Assembly: GCA_009391195.1 (NCBI GenBank)
Contig: VEXB01000007.1
Location: 1 to 60,021 of the forward strand
Reading direction: 5' to 3'
Length of the DNA stretch: 60,021 bases
Origin: SAR202 cluster bacterium AC-647-P02_OGT_505m
GTDB lineage: Bacteria; Chloroflexota; Dehalococcoidia; Lucifugimonadales; UBA826
Below, piece after piece: positions 47,232-55,941 of the stretch. The number at the start of each line of letters is the position of its first letter. Position 1 is the first letter of the stretch. Below the pieces are notes generated by a model that was given only the letters and a program-made list of their open reading frames with translations, had not been told where the DNA came from and did no database searches. A program made the position numbers and the translations under genes.

Positions 47232-47267
47232 CTCCCTATTTCACAGAAGGATTTAGGGAGTTTTTTT
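47232..47267 (+). terminator. Leader terminator/attenuator before the pantothenate operon
   Basis: CTCCCTA (47232-47238) and TAGGGAG (47254-47260) form a 7-bp stem followed by TTTTTTT (47261-47267). It ends only 12 bases before the ATG of the P1 peptidase gene, and no gene lies upstream on this strand, so it must act on a leader transcript. This implies attenuation control of the operon. Confidence 0.75.
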
Positions 47268-47279
47268 ATTTGGTTAGAG

Positions 47280-48290
47280 ATGTGTAGTGAAAATATAACG
47301 GATGTTCCGGGAATAAAAGTAGGTCATTGGACTCACGAGAGTGCTTTGACTGGTTGTACTGTGGTTTTGTGTGGGGAAAAGGCAGTGGGAGGAGTCGATG
47401 TAAGAGGATCCTCACCAGGAACTCGAGAGACGGATATTCTTGGTTCAGATAAGCGTGTTGAAATAGTTAATGCTTTCATGTTGAGTGGTGGTAGTGCTTA
47501 TGGTCTTGCTGCTGCTGATGGTGCTATGAAGTACTTGGAAGAACATGGCATGGGTTTCAAAGTAGGTCAGAACATCGTACCGATTGTCCCATCTGCCATA
47601 ATTTATGATTTAGCTGTAGGGGATCCGTCCATAAGACCTGGAAGTGACTCTGGATATGAGGCCTGTAAATCAGCCAGTACGGGTATTTTCGCTCAAGGAA
47701 CCGTGGGTGCTGGTACGGGAGCGACCGTCGGGAAAGTGCTGGGCTCTAACAGATCTGTAAAAGGTGGTTTGGGTTCCGACTCTATAAGACTTTCAAATGG
47801 ATTGACTGTCGGAGCTCTGGTAGTTGTTAATGCTATCGGCAGTATTCATGATCCTCATACTGGGGATCTTATTGCGGGGCCAAGGAGTTCTGATGGAAGT
47901 ATGGTCAGTGCGTCTGAGATTTTAATTGCTGGTGACGATATTGATGAGCAACGTTTGGGAGCCAATACCACAATAGGTGTGATTGCTACTGACGCAAGGT
48001 TAACTAACTCGCAAGCCAATCGACTTGCTTCTTCTGCTCATGACGGTTTGGCCCTATCAATCAGACCTTCACACTTAATAGGAGATGGGGACACTATTTT
48101 TGCTGTTGGAACAGGAGGTGCATCTCATCCTGATCAGGAGATTGCAGATACACACACTTTTAACAGAATAATTGCCGCCGCTGTACAGTGCACATCTCAA
48201 GCGATTGTGAATGCCGTTCGGTCAGCAACCGGTGTTTCTGGTGTTCCTTCTGTTGATGAAGTACATACATCTGGAAGTTTGGGAAATTGA
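47280..48290 (+). CDS. P1-family (DmpA/BapA/NylC-type) self-processing aminopeptidase
   Basis: This 336-residue N-terminal nucleophile hydrolase shows VPGIKVGHWTHE, DVRGSSPGTRETDIL, LSGGSAYGLAAADG and GTVGAGTGATVGK, all family landmarks. The expected autocleavage site is in GANTTIGVIATDA (about residue 225), with Thr as the new N-terminal nucleophile. DmpA and BapA act on beta-alanyl and other N-terminal amide bonds; NylC acts on nylon oligomers. It is the first gene of an operon leading to panB and panC, so release of beta-alanine, the PanC co-substrate, is an attractive inferred role. Confidence 0.9.
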   Translation: MCSENITDVPGIKVGHWTHESALTGCTVVLCGEKAVGGVDVRGSSPGTRETDILGSDKRVEIVNAFMLSGGSAYGLAAADGAMKYLEEHGMGFKVGQNIVPIVPSAIIYDLAVGDPSIRPGSDSGYEACKSASTGIFAQGTVGAGTGATVGKVLGSNRSVKGGLGSDSIRLSNGLTVGALVVVNAIGSIHDPHTGDLIAGPRSSDGSMVSASEILIAGDDIDEQRLGANTTIGVIATDARLTNSQANRLASSAHDGLALSIRPSHLIGDGDTIFAVGTGGASHPDQEIADTHTFNRIIAAAVQCTSQAIVNAVRSATGVSGVPSVDEVHTSGSLGN

Positions 48291-48294
48291 AGCT

Positions 48295-49218
48295 ATGACA
48301 TTTGATAAGGGTTCCAGAATCGGGATTATCGGATCAGGCTTTGTTGGAGGCTCTCTGGCGGTTGCCCTTTCAAGAGTGGGTTACAGTGTTGTTGCGGCGG
48401 CGAGCCGAAGATTCGCTTCAGCAGAATCACTTGCCTTACGTATAAAAGGCTGTAAAGCATTTCCCGACTCACAGGATGTTATTGATGTTTCGGACGTTGT
48501 ATTTCTCACAACCCCGGACGATCTAATTAAATCCATATCTGAACGTCTGAAGTGGAGAAGTAAACAAGCTGCCATTCACTGCTCGGGTGCCGCTAGTCTA
48601 GATGTACTCGACCATCTCTTGGAACATAATGTGATTCCAGGGGCCTTTCATCCTCTCCAGGCCTTTATGTCGGTTGATGAAGGGGCTGACAGTTTGTCGG
48701 GTATAACCATTGGTATAGAAGGTGGAGAAGTTATAGAACCTTTTCTTGAGGAAATGGCGAAGGTTCTTGGGGCACATCCGGTGTTTTTGTCGGCGGAAGA
48801 CAAAGCCCTGTACCACATGTCTGGCGTAATGTTAGGAGGATTGCTTACTGAGTATGCGGCCATCACAACCCAGTTATGGGAGCATATTGGACGATCTCGC
48901 TCTGATGGGATACGTGCATTGCTGCCCATGATGAGACAAGTGGCAAATAATCTCGAACGGTTTGGTCTTCCTGAGGCTGTCGCTGGGCCCTATGCAAGAG
49001 GTGATGTAGGGACGATTCGTAAGCATTTGGATGCCCTGCAAGAAAGAAAGCCGGAACTTTTGGCATTTTATTGCGAATTAGCACTTGCAGGTATGGGCTC
49101 TGTAGAAGAAAAACAGGTTTTGGATGAGACGACCCGTATCGAAATAATCAACGTTCTTAAGGATGGGTTACTTGTGGCACGAAACATGGAGGCTACAGAG
49201 GAAGGGAAAGAGGAATAA
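48295..49218 (+). CDS. Rossmann-fold/DUF2520 protein, possible ketopantoate reductase-like
   Basis: A 307-residue protein with an N-terminal NAD(P)-binding motif IGIIGSGFVGGSLAVAL (residues 9-25) and a C-terminal helical DUF2520 domain. The domains are joined by the HCSGAASLDVLDHL and GAFHPLQAF blocks seen across this family. ATG 48295, just after the stop of the peptidase gene, fits the domain start; the longer frame from 48211 overlaps that gene by 80 bases. DUF2520 genes are often next to panB, and the fold is related to PanE and F420-dependent NADP reductases. A ketopantoate reductase role is an inference. Confidence 0.87.
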   Translation: MTFDKGSRIGIIGSGFVGGSLAVALSRVGYSVVAAASRRFASAESLALRIKGCKAFPDSQDVIDVSDVVFLTTPDDLIKSISERLKWRSKQAAIHCSGAASLDVLDHLLEHNVIPGAFHPLQAFMSVDEGADSLSGITIGIEGGEVIEPFLEEMAKVLGAHPVFLSAEDKALYHMSGVMLGGLLTEYAAITTQLWEHIGRSRSDGIRALLPMMRQVANNLERFGLPEAVAGPYARGDVGTIRKHLDALQERKPELLAFYCELALAGMGSVEEKQVLDETTRIEIINVLKDGLLVARNMEATEEGKEE

Positions 49219-49220
49219 AT

Positions 49221-50015
49221 ATGAGGTATTCGATTAGAAGATTCCAAAAAATGCGAGATGACGGAAAACCGATACCAATGATGACAGCATACGACTACAC
49301 ATCTGCCTATGCCGTTGAAAAAGCTGGAGTACCAATAATACTGGTTGGGGATAGTCTAGGTCAGGTTGTGCTAGGACATGACTCTACGGTGCCTGTGACG
49401 ATGGATGACATGATTAGACATATTCAGATGGTAGTTAGGAGCACAGAAAAGGCACATATTATCGGTGACTTGCCTTTTATGAGCTATCAAATTTCAAATG
49501 AGGATGCAATCCGTAATGCAGGGAGACTATTAAAGGAAGGCGGGTGTCAGTCAGTTAAGTTGGAAGGGGGCTCATCTGTAGCAAAGACAATTAAAAAGAT
49601 GGTTCAAGTTGGCATTCCTGTAATGGGTCATTTGGGATTAACACCTCAGTCTGTAAACCAGATAGGCGGATACAGGGTTCAAGGGCGTTCGTCTAGTGAG
49701 GCGAAAACATTATTAGATGATGCTTTAGAGATTCAAGAAGCAGGTGCCTACGCCATCGTGTTAGAGCTTGTGTCGGCTGAAGTTGCTGAAATGGTTACTG
49801 ACAAACTGTCTGTACCAGTTATTGGCATTGGATCTGGTGTTGGATGTAGTGGGCAGGTTCAAGTATTTCACGACATTCTCGGTCTGATTCCAAACTTTTC
49901 TCCTAAACACGCACGTCGCTATGCCGAGGTAGGAACCATTATTCAAAATGCAGTTGAGTCATATGTGTCAGATGTGATGGATAGAAGGTTCCCCTCTCCT
50001 GAGGAGAGTTTTTGA
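49221..50015 (+). CDS. panB: 3-methyl-2-oxobutanoate hydroxymethyltransferase PanB
   Basis: PanB transfers a hydroxymethyl group from methylene-tetrahydrofolate to 2-oxoisovalerate, giving ketopantoate. The 264 residues contain MTAYDYTSAYAVEKAG, VGDSLGQVVLGHDSTVPVTM with the metal Asp, PVMGHLGLTPQSVNQIGGYR and VIGIGSGVGCSGQVQVFHD. It starts 2 bases after the DUF2520 gene, which implies coupling. Length and motifs are standard. Confidence 0.97.
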   Translation: MRYSIRRFQKMRDDGKPIPMMTAYDYTSAYAVEKAGVPIILVGDSLGQVVLGHDSTVPVTMDDMIRHIQMVVRSTEKAHIIGDLPFMSYQISNEDAIRNAGRLLKEGGCQSVKLEGGSSVAKTIKKMVQVGIPVMGHLGLTPQSVNQIGGYRVQGRSSSEAKTLLDDALEIQEAGAYAIVLELVSAEVAEMVTDKLSVPVIGIGSGVGCSGQVQVFHDILGLIPNFSPKHARRYAEVGTIIQNAVESYVSDVMDRRFPSPEESF

Positions 50016-50045
50016 CTATCTAAGTAAGTTGGTCAGGTTACTAGA

Positions 50046-50906
50046 ATGAAAATTATTGAAACGGCTACTGCGTTCCGACAGGAATGGGCGAATGTTAATG
50101 AGTCTGCTAAATTGTCTCTTGGGTTAGTGCCTACTATGGGATTTTTACATGAGGGACATACCTCTCTCGTAAAAAAATCTGTCTCACAAAACGACGTGAC
50201 GGCCGCAACGATTTTTATAAATCCAACTCAGTTTGGCGAAAATGAAGACTATGAAGACTATCCTAGAGATATGAGGTCGGATCTAGAGATACTTGATCAT
50301 GAAGGTGTTGATCTTGTCTTTGTCCCTTCTCTTGATGAAATGTATCCGGAAGGGTTCGAAACTTTTATCGATGTTGGGTCAGTTGCTTCCCGTTTGGAAG
50401 GAGAATACAGGCCAGGACATTTTCGTGGCGTAGCAACTGTGGTTTGCAAATTGTTATCTATCTGTCGTCCAGATAGAGCTTATTTTGGTCAAAAGGACGC
50501 GCAACAATGTGCCGTAATTACGGCTCTTAATAAAGATCTGTCGCTCGGAAGTGAAATTATCGTTGGAGATACCGTTAGGTCAGCAGATGGTCTTGCTTTA
50601 AGTAGTCGGAATGCATATCTCTCAAATAGAGAGAGGGGCAAAGCATTGTCCATAAGTAGGGGATTGTTTGCCGCAAGAGAGTTATGGCAATCAGGGGAGA
50701 AAGCGGCAGAGAAGTTGAAATCTGTAGTCGTAGATGAGATCTTAACTGGGGACCCAGATATTTCTGTTCAAATTGATTATGTCAGCGTTTCGGATCGAAG
50801 TAGTTTTATCGAAGTTGGTCTTGTCGAAGACTCAGGGAATGCCATCATTCTTGTAGCAGCTGAGGTCGGTACTACACGGTTAATTGATAATGTTCTTCTT
50901 GTCTAA
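50046..50906 (+). CDS. panC: Pantothenate synthetase (pantoate-beta-alanine ligase) PanC
   Basis: PanC condenses pantoate with beta-alanine using ATP. The 286 residues show PTMGFLHEGHTSLVKKS (HIGH-like signature), INPTQFGENEDYEDYPR, VCKLLSICRPDRAYFGQKDA and SSRNAYLSNRER (KMSKS-like loop). The gap to panB is 30 bases. No panD, the usual source of beta-alanine, is in the window. Confidence 0.97.
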   Translation: MKIIETATAFRQEWANVNESAKLSLGLVPTMGFLHEGHTSLVKKSVSQNDVTAATIFINPTQFGENEDYEDYPRDMRSDLEILDHEGVDLVFVPSLDEMYPEGFETFIDVGSVASRLEGEYRPGHFRGVATVVCKLLSICRPDRAYFGQKDAQQCAVITALNKDLSLGSEIIVGDTVRSADGLALSSRNAYLSNRERGKALSISRGLFAARELWQSGEKAAEKLKSVVVDEILTGDPDISVQIDYVSVSDRSSFIEVGLVEDSGNAIILVAAEVGTTRLIDNVLLV

Positions 50907-51036
50907 GATCATAGGATTGATACATTAAATAGAATGTCGAGTTATTAATGTTTATTAGGACACAACGACTTTAGAAAGTAGTATCGTTATGTGCCTTGAG
51001 TTTCGTAAATTTATTGAGTGAGTAACGGAGTCTCCA

Positions 51037-51831
51037 TTGAACATAGTTTTAACCAACGATGACGGAATAAATTCTCCTGGGTTGTGGGAGATTGCTGATT
51101 GCCTTTCAGAGATATGCAATTTGACAGTCGTTGTTCCTGATCGTGATCAGAGTGGAAAAGGGGTTTCTTTAACATTACTCCGGCCATTGTCTATTGAGAG
51201 GGTTCAGTCACGTGTTAAAGGTGTAGACAATGTGTACACAGTTGATGGGACTCCCGCTGATTGCGTGATAATGGCTGCAGGATATATCTGTTCCGAGAAA
51301 ATAGACTTGGTTGTTTCCGGTATCAACCAGGGTGCTAATCTTGGATTAGATGTTTTCCATTCGGGTACCTTCGGTGCTGCTTTACAAGCCTATAACAAAG
51401 GGATAGAGGCCATAGCTTTATCCGTATTGTATAAGGAAGGCATTTACAATCGTCCGGCGGCTGAAATAGGGGCTAAATTGGCTGAAGTCTTGATGAATAC
51501 TTCGGAAGATAGAGAAAATCCTCTCCTCTTGAATGTTAACTTCCCCCATGCAGAACTTGAAGATATAAAAGGTGTTGATTTGACAACACTTGGTCCGAGG
51601 GGGTTTTCAGAACGTGTAGAGCAAGTCGTTAATGGCCGTAGAGAATTTTACTGGATCAAATTCGACAGGCCTGCGGATGAAGACCCGCTTGGAGGCACTG
51701 ACGTTTGGGCAGTACGAAATAACAGAGTTTCTATAACATCTGTTAATCCATTTATGTCTGACCTAAATCAGAGCACTGATGTGTTATCTATAACTGAATC
51801 TATTCGAAAATCGATACCAGGCCAGAAATGA
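51037..51831 (+). CDS. surE: 5'/3'-nucleotidase SurE
   Basis: This stationary-phase survival phosphatase hydrolyses nucleoside monophosphates. The 264 residues start with the metal site LTNDDGINSPG and include DRDQSGKGVSLT, DGTPADCVIMA and SGINQGANLGLDVFHSGTFG, all diagnostic. The start is TTG with ACGGAG upstream. It lies 130 bases after panC, and the region between shows no structure that I recognise. Confidence 0.95.
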   Translation: MNIVLTNDDGINSPGLWEIADCLSEICNLTVVVPDRDQSGKGVSLTLLRPLSIERVQSRVKGVDNVYTVDGTPADCVIMAAGYICSEKIDLVVSGINQGANLGLDVFHSGTFGAALQAYNKGIEAIALSVLYKEGIYNRPAAEIGAKLAEVLMNTSEDRENPLLLNVNFPHAELEDIKGVDLTTLGPRGFSERVEQVVNGRREFYWIKFDRPADEDPLGGTDVWAVRNNRVSITSVNPFMSDLNQSTDVLSITESIRKSIPGQK

Positions 51832-51835
51832 TCAC

Positions 51836-52123
51836 TTAATCATTTCCGTATCCTGGGACGGCATGAGCCCTGAGAAATTCTTCGTCCAAGTTTATTCCCA
51901 GTCCCGGTTTTTCAGATAAGTACAGATGTCCCTTCCTGATATCCAAGGGAACGTCTATTAACGGGTTGTATCCACTTAGGTCATATCGCATTGTTTCAAG
52001 TTTATAGAAGTTTGGGATCGTAGCTGAGACGTGAGCTCCCGCCATTATGTTTATAGGTCCGCTGGCATCATGAGGTGATACTGGGATGTAGTAAGCTTCT
52101 GCCATTGTGGAGATCTTCTTCAA
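51836..52123 (-). pseudogene. C-terminal fragment of an enolase-superfamily dehydratase, frameshifted
   Basis: These 95 residues continue the barrel of the upstream fragment: STMAEAYYIPVSPHDASGPI carries the C-terminal catalytic His of the D-galactonate dehydratase/mandelate racemase group. A fresh start codon is present only by chance. With one G removed from the G8 run at 52133-52140 the frame reads TWTGGITELKKISTMAEA, exactly as in intact relatives. It is therefore part of one gene with 52125-53021, about 394 residues in total. Confidence 0.85.
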
Positions 52124-52124
52124 T

Positions 52125-53021
52125 TCAGTTATCCCCCCCCGTCCAAGTTACATCAGGCATAACGTAATCAGCTAGGTTATTCTCAAAAATTGGAACAAAT
52201 TCGAACCTTGTGTGCAATCGTTCGCCAACACTGATTCGTACTCCAGTGCTATCCCGGACCTGTTGCAATGCGTGATAGCTCTCTACAGGAACAGGTTCTT
52301 CAAACCAATGGATTCCGTATGGCTCCAGCCGGTTGGCTAAGTCAATGGCTGTTGGCACATTGAATCTACCGTGTGCATCTATGAGGATTTCTATACTGGG
52401 ACCAACAGCATCACGGACTTCCGCCGTAATTTGTTCTGCTCTTTCAGCGCCTTCCGCGGAAATTTCACCGTCTAAAAATCCTACATTTCCCCCATCCAAT
52501 GAGTGCATCATAGGGTCCATTTTGAAGGCCATATGACCAGATGCCACAATTTCTTTTGCATCTCTTATAGCAAGTTCAATATCTGGTCCAGGCTCTGGTG
52601 GATGTGTATAAAGAGGTATGTTCTCTCTGACTGCTCCACCTAACAGTTTGTATATCGGTAAATTTAATGATTTGCCGAAAATATCCCATAGAGCAATGTC
52701 AATTCCGCTCATTGCCGCCGTGGTTGCCCCTCGCGTCCCGGTATACGTAAAAAGACGAAAAGTTCTTGCCCATATTTCTTCAATACGGGTGGGATCTTTT
52801 CCAACTAGGAAATCTTTGATTTCCGATGTGTATTTTTGTATGGCACGATTGCCTATGTTACCCGGGTAATTTGTAATCTCACCCCAGCCGGTTATTCCTT
52901 CATCTGTATCGATCTGCACAAACACGAATTCACGTTTAACGGTGTTTTTTGGCTCACTTCCGCCGGTACGATCGTCCCAATCCATCTGGATAAGGTAGCT
53001 TTTCAAATCTGTGATTTTCAT
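52125..53021 (-). pseudogene. N-terminal three quarters of an enolase-superfamily dehydratase, frameshifted
   Basis: The 298 residues hold the capping domain and most of the TIM barrel of a mandelate racemase-group enzyme. The acid/base region is AFKMDPMMH (K-x-D), and metal ligands are Asp in IDAHGRF, Glu in WFEEPVPVE and Glu in SVGERLH. It resembles D-galactonate dehydratases. The frame ends early as VTWTGGDN because of an eight-G run (52133-52140). A read error, a phase-variable tract or a recent mutation are all possible; conservation up to the slip point favours an error or very recent loss. The ATG follows AAGAGGAG. Confidence 0.88.
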
Positions 53022-53154
53022 TAGTGACTCCTCTTGAGGGGGAATGTTGATATTCTATACCGTTAGAAAGCGTCTCGGGGGCTTTCTTTAGAAAAACATA
53101 ATCCCTTGCGGAATAAACTCTTTAAGTTGATGATTGGCGCAGGATGAATCTCGC

Positions 53155-54465
53155 ATGAAATATAAAGGCTTTAGTTTCCCGGACACCTCAAACTGGATAA
53201 AATCTCTTTCTTTCTACTACGGCTGGGTTATTGTCGCTGTTGCAGGATTAGCACACTTTTCATCCGCTCCAGGACAGACTTATGTATCTTCAATTTTTCT
53301 AGAGCCTATGATTGAAGACTTGAACTGGTCTCGAACTTTGTTCTCAGGTATGTATACGGCTGGTTCTTTAACTGCGGCTCTGTTTATGGTTTTAGTTGGT
53401 AAAGCATTAGATAGATTTGGTTCTAGAAAGATGCTTGTGGTCTTGTGTGTATTAATGGGGTTCTCCTGTATTTGGATGAGCGGGGTCAATACAGAATGGC
53501 AACTATTAATAGGGTTTGCAGCTCTGCGGACAATAGGTCAAGGTTCGTTCGGCCTTGTATCTTCGACGATGATATCGATTTGGTTTATACGCATCAGGGG
53601 TAGGGCAACAGCAGTAGCGTCGTTCGGCGGTGCTGCGAGTATGGCTATATTTCCAGTTATAGTACATTTTTTCATCACTCAGTTCGACTGGCGAGTAACG
53701 TGGGTAATCCTCGGTGTTTCTGTGTGGTGTATTTTGCTCATACCTTCTGCCTTGTTAGTAAGACGGAGTCCTGAATCTGTAGGACTACTTCCAGATGGTG
53801 TAGTGGGTGATCAAGATATAAAAGGGAGTACTTCAGCGCCTAGTGGAAATTCTGAAGTGGATAAAGAACTGGGCTATTCTCTTGGTGAGGCACTAAAGAC
53901 TCGTGCTCTATGGATGCTAGCCCTTTCAAGTCTTGCTGTTCCACTTGTTATGACTGGCTTGATGTTTCATCACGTCTCCATACTGGGTGCCCAAGGAATA
54001 TCTCCCCAAATGGCCGCTGCTACTCTTGGACTATTTGGTCCTTTAATGCTGATTTCTAGTGTTATATCCGGCCTATTAGCTGATCGGTTTCCGGGGCGCT
54101 ATCTACTAGCGGGAGGGCAAGCAATATTAGTGGTCGCCATGATTTGGGTTTTTGCCATAGCTTCGTCATGGCAGGCAATTGTCTACGTAGTTATAAGTGC
54201 CGCCGCCGTGGGTCTTGTTAATACAACAGGTACAGTAATTTGGGCAAATTACTTTGGGCGTGCACATCTCGGGTCTATTAGAGGGTTTGCCACTACGGTA
54301 ATGGTGGCTTTCTCAGCCCTGGGTGCACTGCCTTTCGGACTTATTTATGATTGGACAGGTAGCTATGATATGGCTCTGTGGATACTTATGGCACTGCCGC
54401 TAGTCGCACTCTTATTTTCTCTTTTTGCTTTGCCGCCTAAAAATAATAGTAATAAGAGTATTTGA
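53155..54465 (+). CDS. MFS transporter, monocarboxylate/oxalate-formate antiporter-like
   Basis: A 12-helix transporter of 436 residues with the MFS loop 2-3 motif GKALDRFGSRKML and its weaker repeat ADRFPGRYLLAGG after helix 8. The N-terminal YYGWVIVAVAGLAHF and the DLNWSRTLFSGMYTAGSL region resemble the OFA and monocarboxylate groups. It lies beside a sugar-acid dehydratase gene in divergent orientation, so uptake of an organic acid is a reasonable guess. ATG 53155 follows AGGA; a TTG at 53134 would add seven residues. Confidence 0.87.
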   Translation: MKYKGFSFPDTSNWIKSLSFYYGWVIVAVAGLAHFSSAPGQTYVSSIFLEPMIEDLNWSRTLFSGMYTAGSLTAALFMVLVGKALDRFGSRKMLVVLCVLMGFSCIWMSGVNTEWQLLIGFAALRTIGQGSFGLVSSTMISIWFIRIRGRATAVASFGGAASMAIFPVIVHFFITQFDWRVTWVILGVSVWCILLIPSALLVRRSPESVGLLPDGVVGDQDIKGSTSAPSGNSEVDKELGYSLGEALKTRALWMLALSSLAVPLVMTGLMFHHVSILGAQGISPQMAAATLGLFGPLMLISSVISGLLADRFPGRYLLAGGQAILVVAMIWVFAIASSWQAIVYVVISAAAVGLVNTTGTVIWANYFGRAHLGSIRGFATTVMVAFSALGALPFGLIYDWTGSYDMALWILMALPLVALLFSLFALPPKNNSNKSI

Positions 54466-54470
54466 AGCTA

Positions 54471-55433
54471 TTAAATCTCACCTAACGCCCAAGATTTCAC
54501 CAGGTGATGTGCAATAGCAAGCTTCATGGGAATTCTCAGGATATTTGTATCGCCGTCCAATGCCTGTAACACTTCCTCCCGGGAGAACCACTTCACATCT
54601 GTCATCTCTTCAGGGTCCATGTTGATTTCTGTTGTTTCTGCCTCGGCATGACAGCCTATCATTAGTGAATACGGTAATGGCCAAGGTTGGGAAGAATGGT
54701 AACTGACGTTTTTTACTTTTATTCCGGCCTCTTCCATTACTTCTCGGGCAACAGCCTCTTCTATTGACTCACCCTGATCCACAAAACCAGCCAAAGCAGA
54801 GTATGTGTTGGTTTGCTGCAGGCGTCCCCTTGATTGTCCTAGTAAACACCGGTCAGCGTCGTGTACAACAACGATAATGACGGGATCTGTCCTTGGAAAG
54901 TGTTGGGTTTCACAATTAGCACAGCTTCTAACCTGTCCTCCTCGCTTCATGGTTGTCTCGGATCCACATGAAGAGCAGTATCTGTACTTTTGGTGCCAGT
55001 TGGTTTGGATTCGTGCCTGTGCGGCTAGTCCTGCGTCTTCAGGGCCCAATAGCTCACCGCAAGTGCGGACATCTATAAATTTAAGGTGGGGATCTAGTGT
55101 TCTGAGGTACTGATCCTGAAAATGTTCTCCGGTTACGTCAATTGCAAATCTGTATTTCCCTTCGAGAATGCCCAAAAAAACTGGAGCGTTTGTTACATTT
55201 CTTTTCTGGAGTTCTTCTAGCTCGATCCATTTCAAACTAGGCGACTCACCTGATTCAGATGTGTCCACAAGTAGATCTAAGTTCCGTAGTGGTAGAAATA
55301 AGCTGTCAGGTGACTCTGCCATTGTGGAAATTTTGTTTTCGTCTCTTCGTTCCTTCTCACCCCTGTCTATGGGATTTCGTGAAAAAACGTGACCGTAGCC
55401 TTGGATCGCTGCATCTCTCTGGGATTTGCTCAT
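54471..55433 (-). CDS. nudC: NAD+ diphosphatase NudC (Nudix hydrolase)
   Basis: NudC cleaves NAD(H) and NAD-capped RNA to NMN and AMP. The 320 residues have the N-terminal FSRNPIDRGEKERRD block, a zinc ribbon (CSSC and CANC) and the Nudix box GFVDQGESIEEAVAREVMEE, completed by AGI. The NudC signature SQPWPLPYSLMIG follows. CAGGAG lies before the ATG, which supports the long form. Confidence 0.94.
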   Translation of the reverse strand: MSKSQRDAAIQGYGHVFSRNPIDRGEKERRDENKISTMAESPDSLFLPLRNLDLLVDTSESGESPSLKWIELEELQKRNVTNAPVFLGILEGKYRFAIDVTGEHFQDQYLRTLDPHLKFIDVRTCGELLGPEDAGLAAQARIQTNWHQKYRYCSSCGSETTMKRGGQVRSCANCETQHFPRTDPVIIVVVHDADRCLLGQSRGRLQQTNTYSALAGFVDQGESIEEAVAREVMEEAGIKVKNVSYHSSQPWPLPYSLMIGCHAEAETTEINMDPEEMTDVKWFSREEVLQALDGDTNILRIPMKLAIAHHLVKSWALGEI

Positions 55434-55594
55434 AAAGCACTCCTGTAATTTGAGTTAGATGTAATTAGAACACATTTATAAGACAGTACTACCTGAACAT
55501 TGCTCTATATGCCACATTGACAGTTGAATGCACCGGTCTCAGAATTGCTCCACACTAGTAATAATTACTTTGTTTGTCTTTAGGAGGATTGGTC

Positions 55595-55921
55595 ATGATT
55601 TATGAGACTAGGATCTACGAAACTCATCCTGGCCGGTTACCAGCATTGAATGCTAGGTTTAGAAACCATACGATGAAGATTTTTGAGCGTCATGGGATTA
55701 AAAACATTGGGTACTGGACGTCGGATGTGGGAGAGTACAGCGATCGGCTCACATATATTCTTGCTTTCGAAGATGCGGGATCGCGAGAGAGGGCATGGGA
55801 GTCATTTAGGAACGATCCTGAATGGAATAAAGTGAGGGAAGACTCAGAGAAGGACGGGCCAATAGTAAAGCGTGTTTTTAACAATCTTTTGACTCCTACC
55901 GACTATTCTCCACTTCAATAA
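55595..55921 (+). CDS. NIPSNAP-family protein
   Basis: A 108-residue dimeric alpha/beta-barrel (ferredoxin-like) protein starting MIYETRIYETHPGRLPALN and containing HGIKNIGYWTSDVGEYSDRL and the WNKVREDSEKDGPIV region, the NIPSNAP pattern. AGGAGG at 55582-55587 fixes the ATG at 55595, with the upstream extension rejected. The molecular role of bacterial members is not established. Confidence 0.9.
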   Translation: MIYETRIYETHPGRLPALNARFRNHTMKIFERHGIKNIGYWTSDVGEYSDRLTYILAFEDAGSRERAWESFRNDPEWNKVREDSEKDGPIVKRVFNNLLTPTDYSPLQ

Positions 55922-55941
55922 CTGCTGCGGAACTATAGTTA

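Noticed and set aside
47053-47256. Plus-strand ORF of 67 codons in the leader before the P1 peptidase gene
   Set aside because: It has no ribosome site, runs through the predicted RNA stems and ends within the terminator hairpin.
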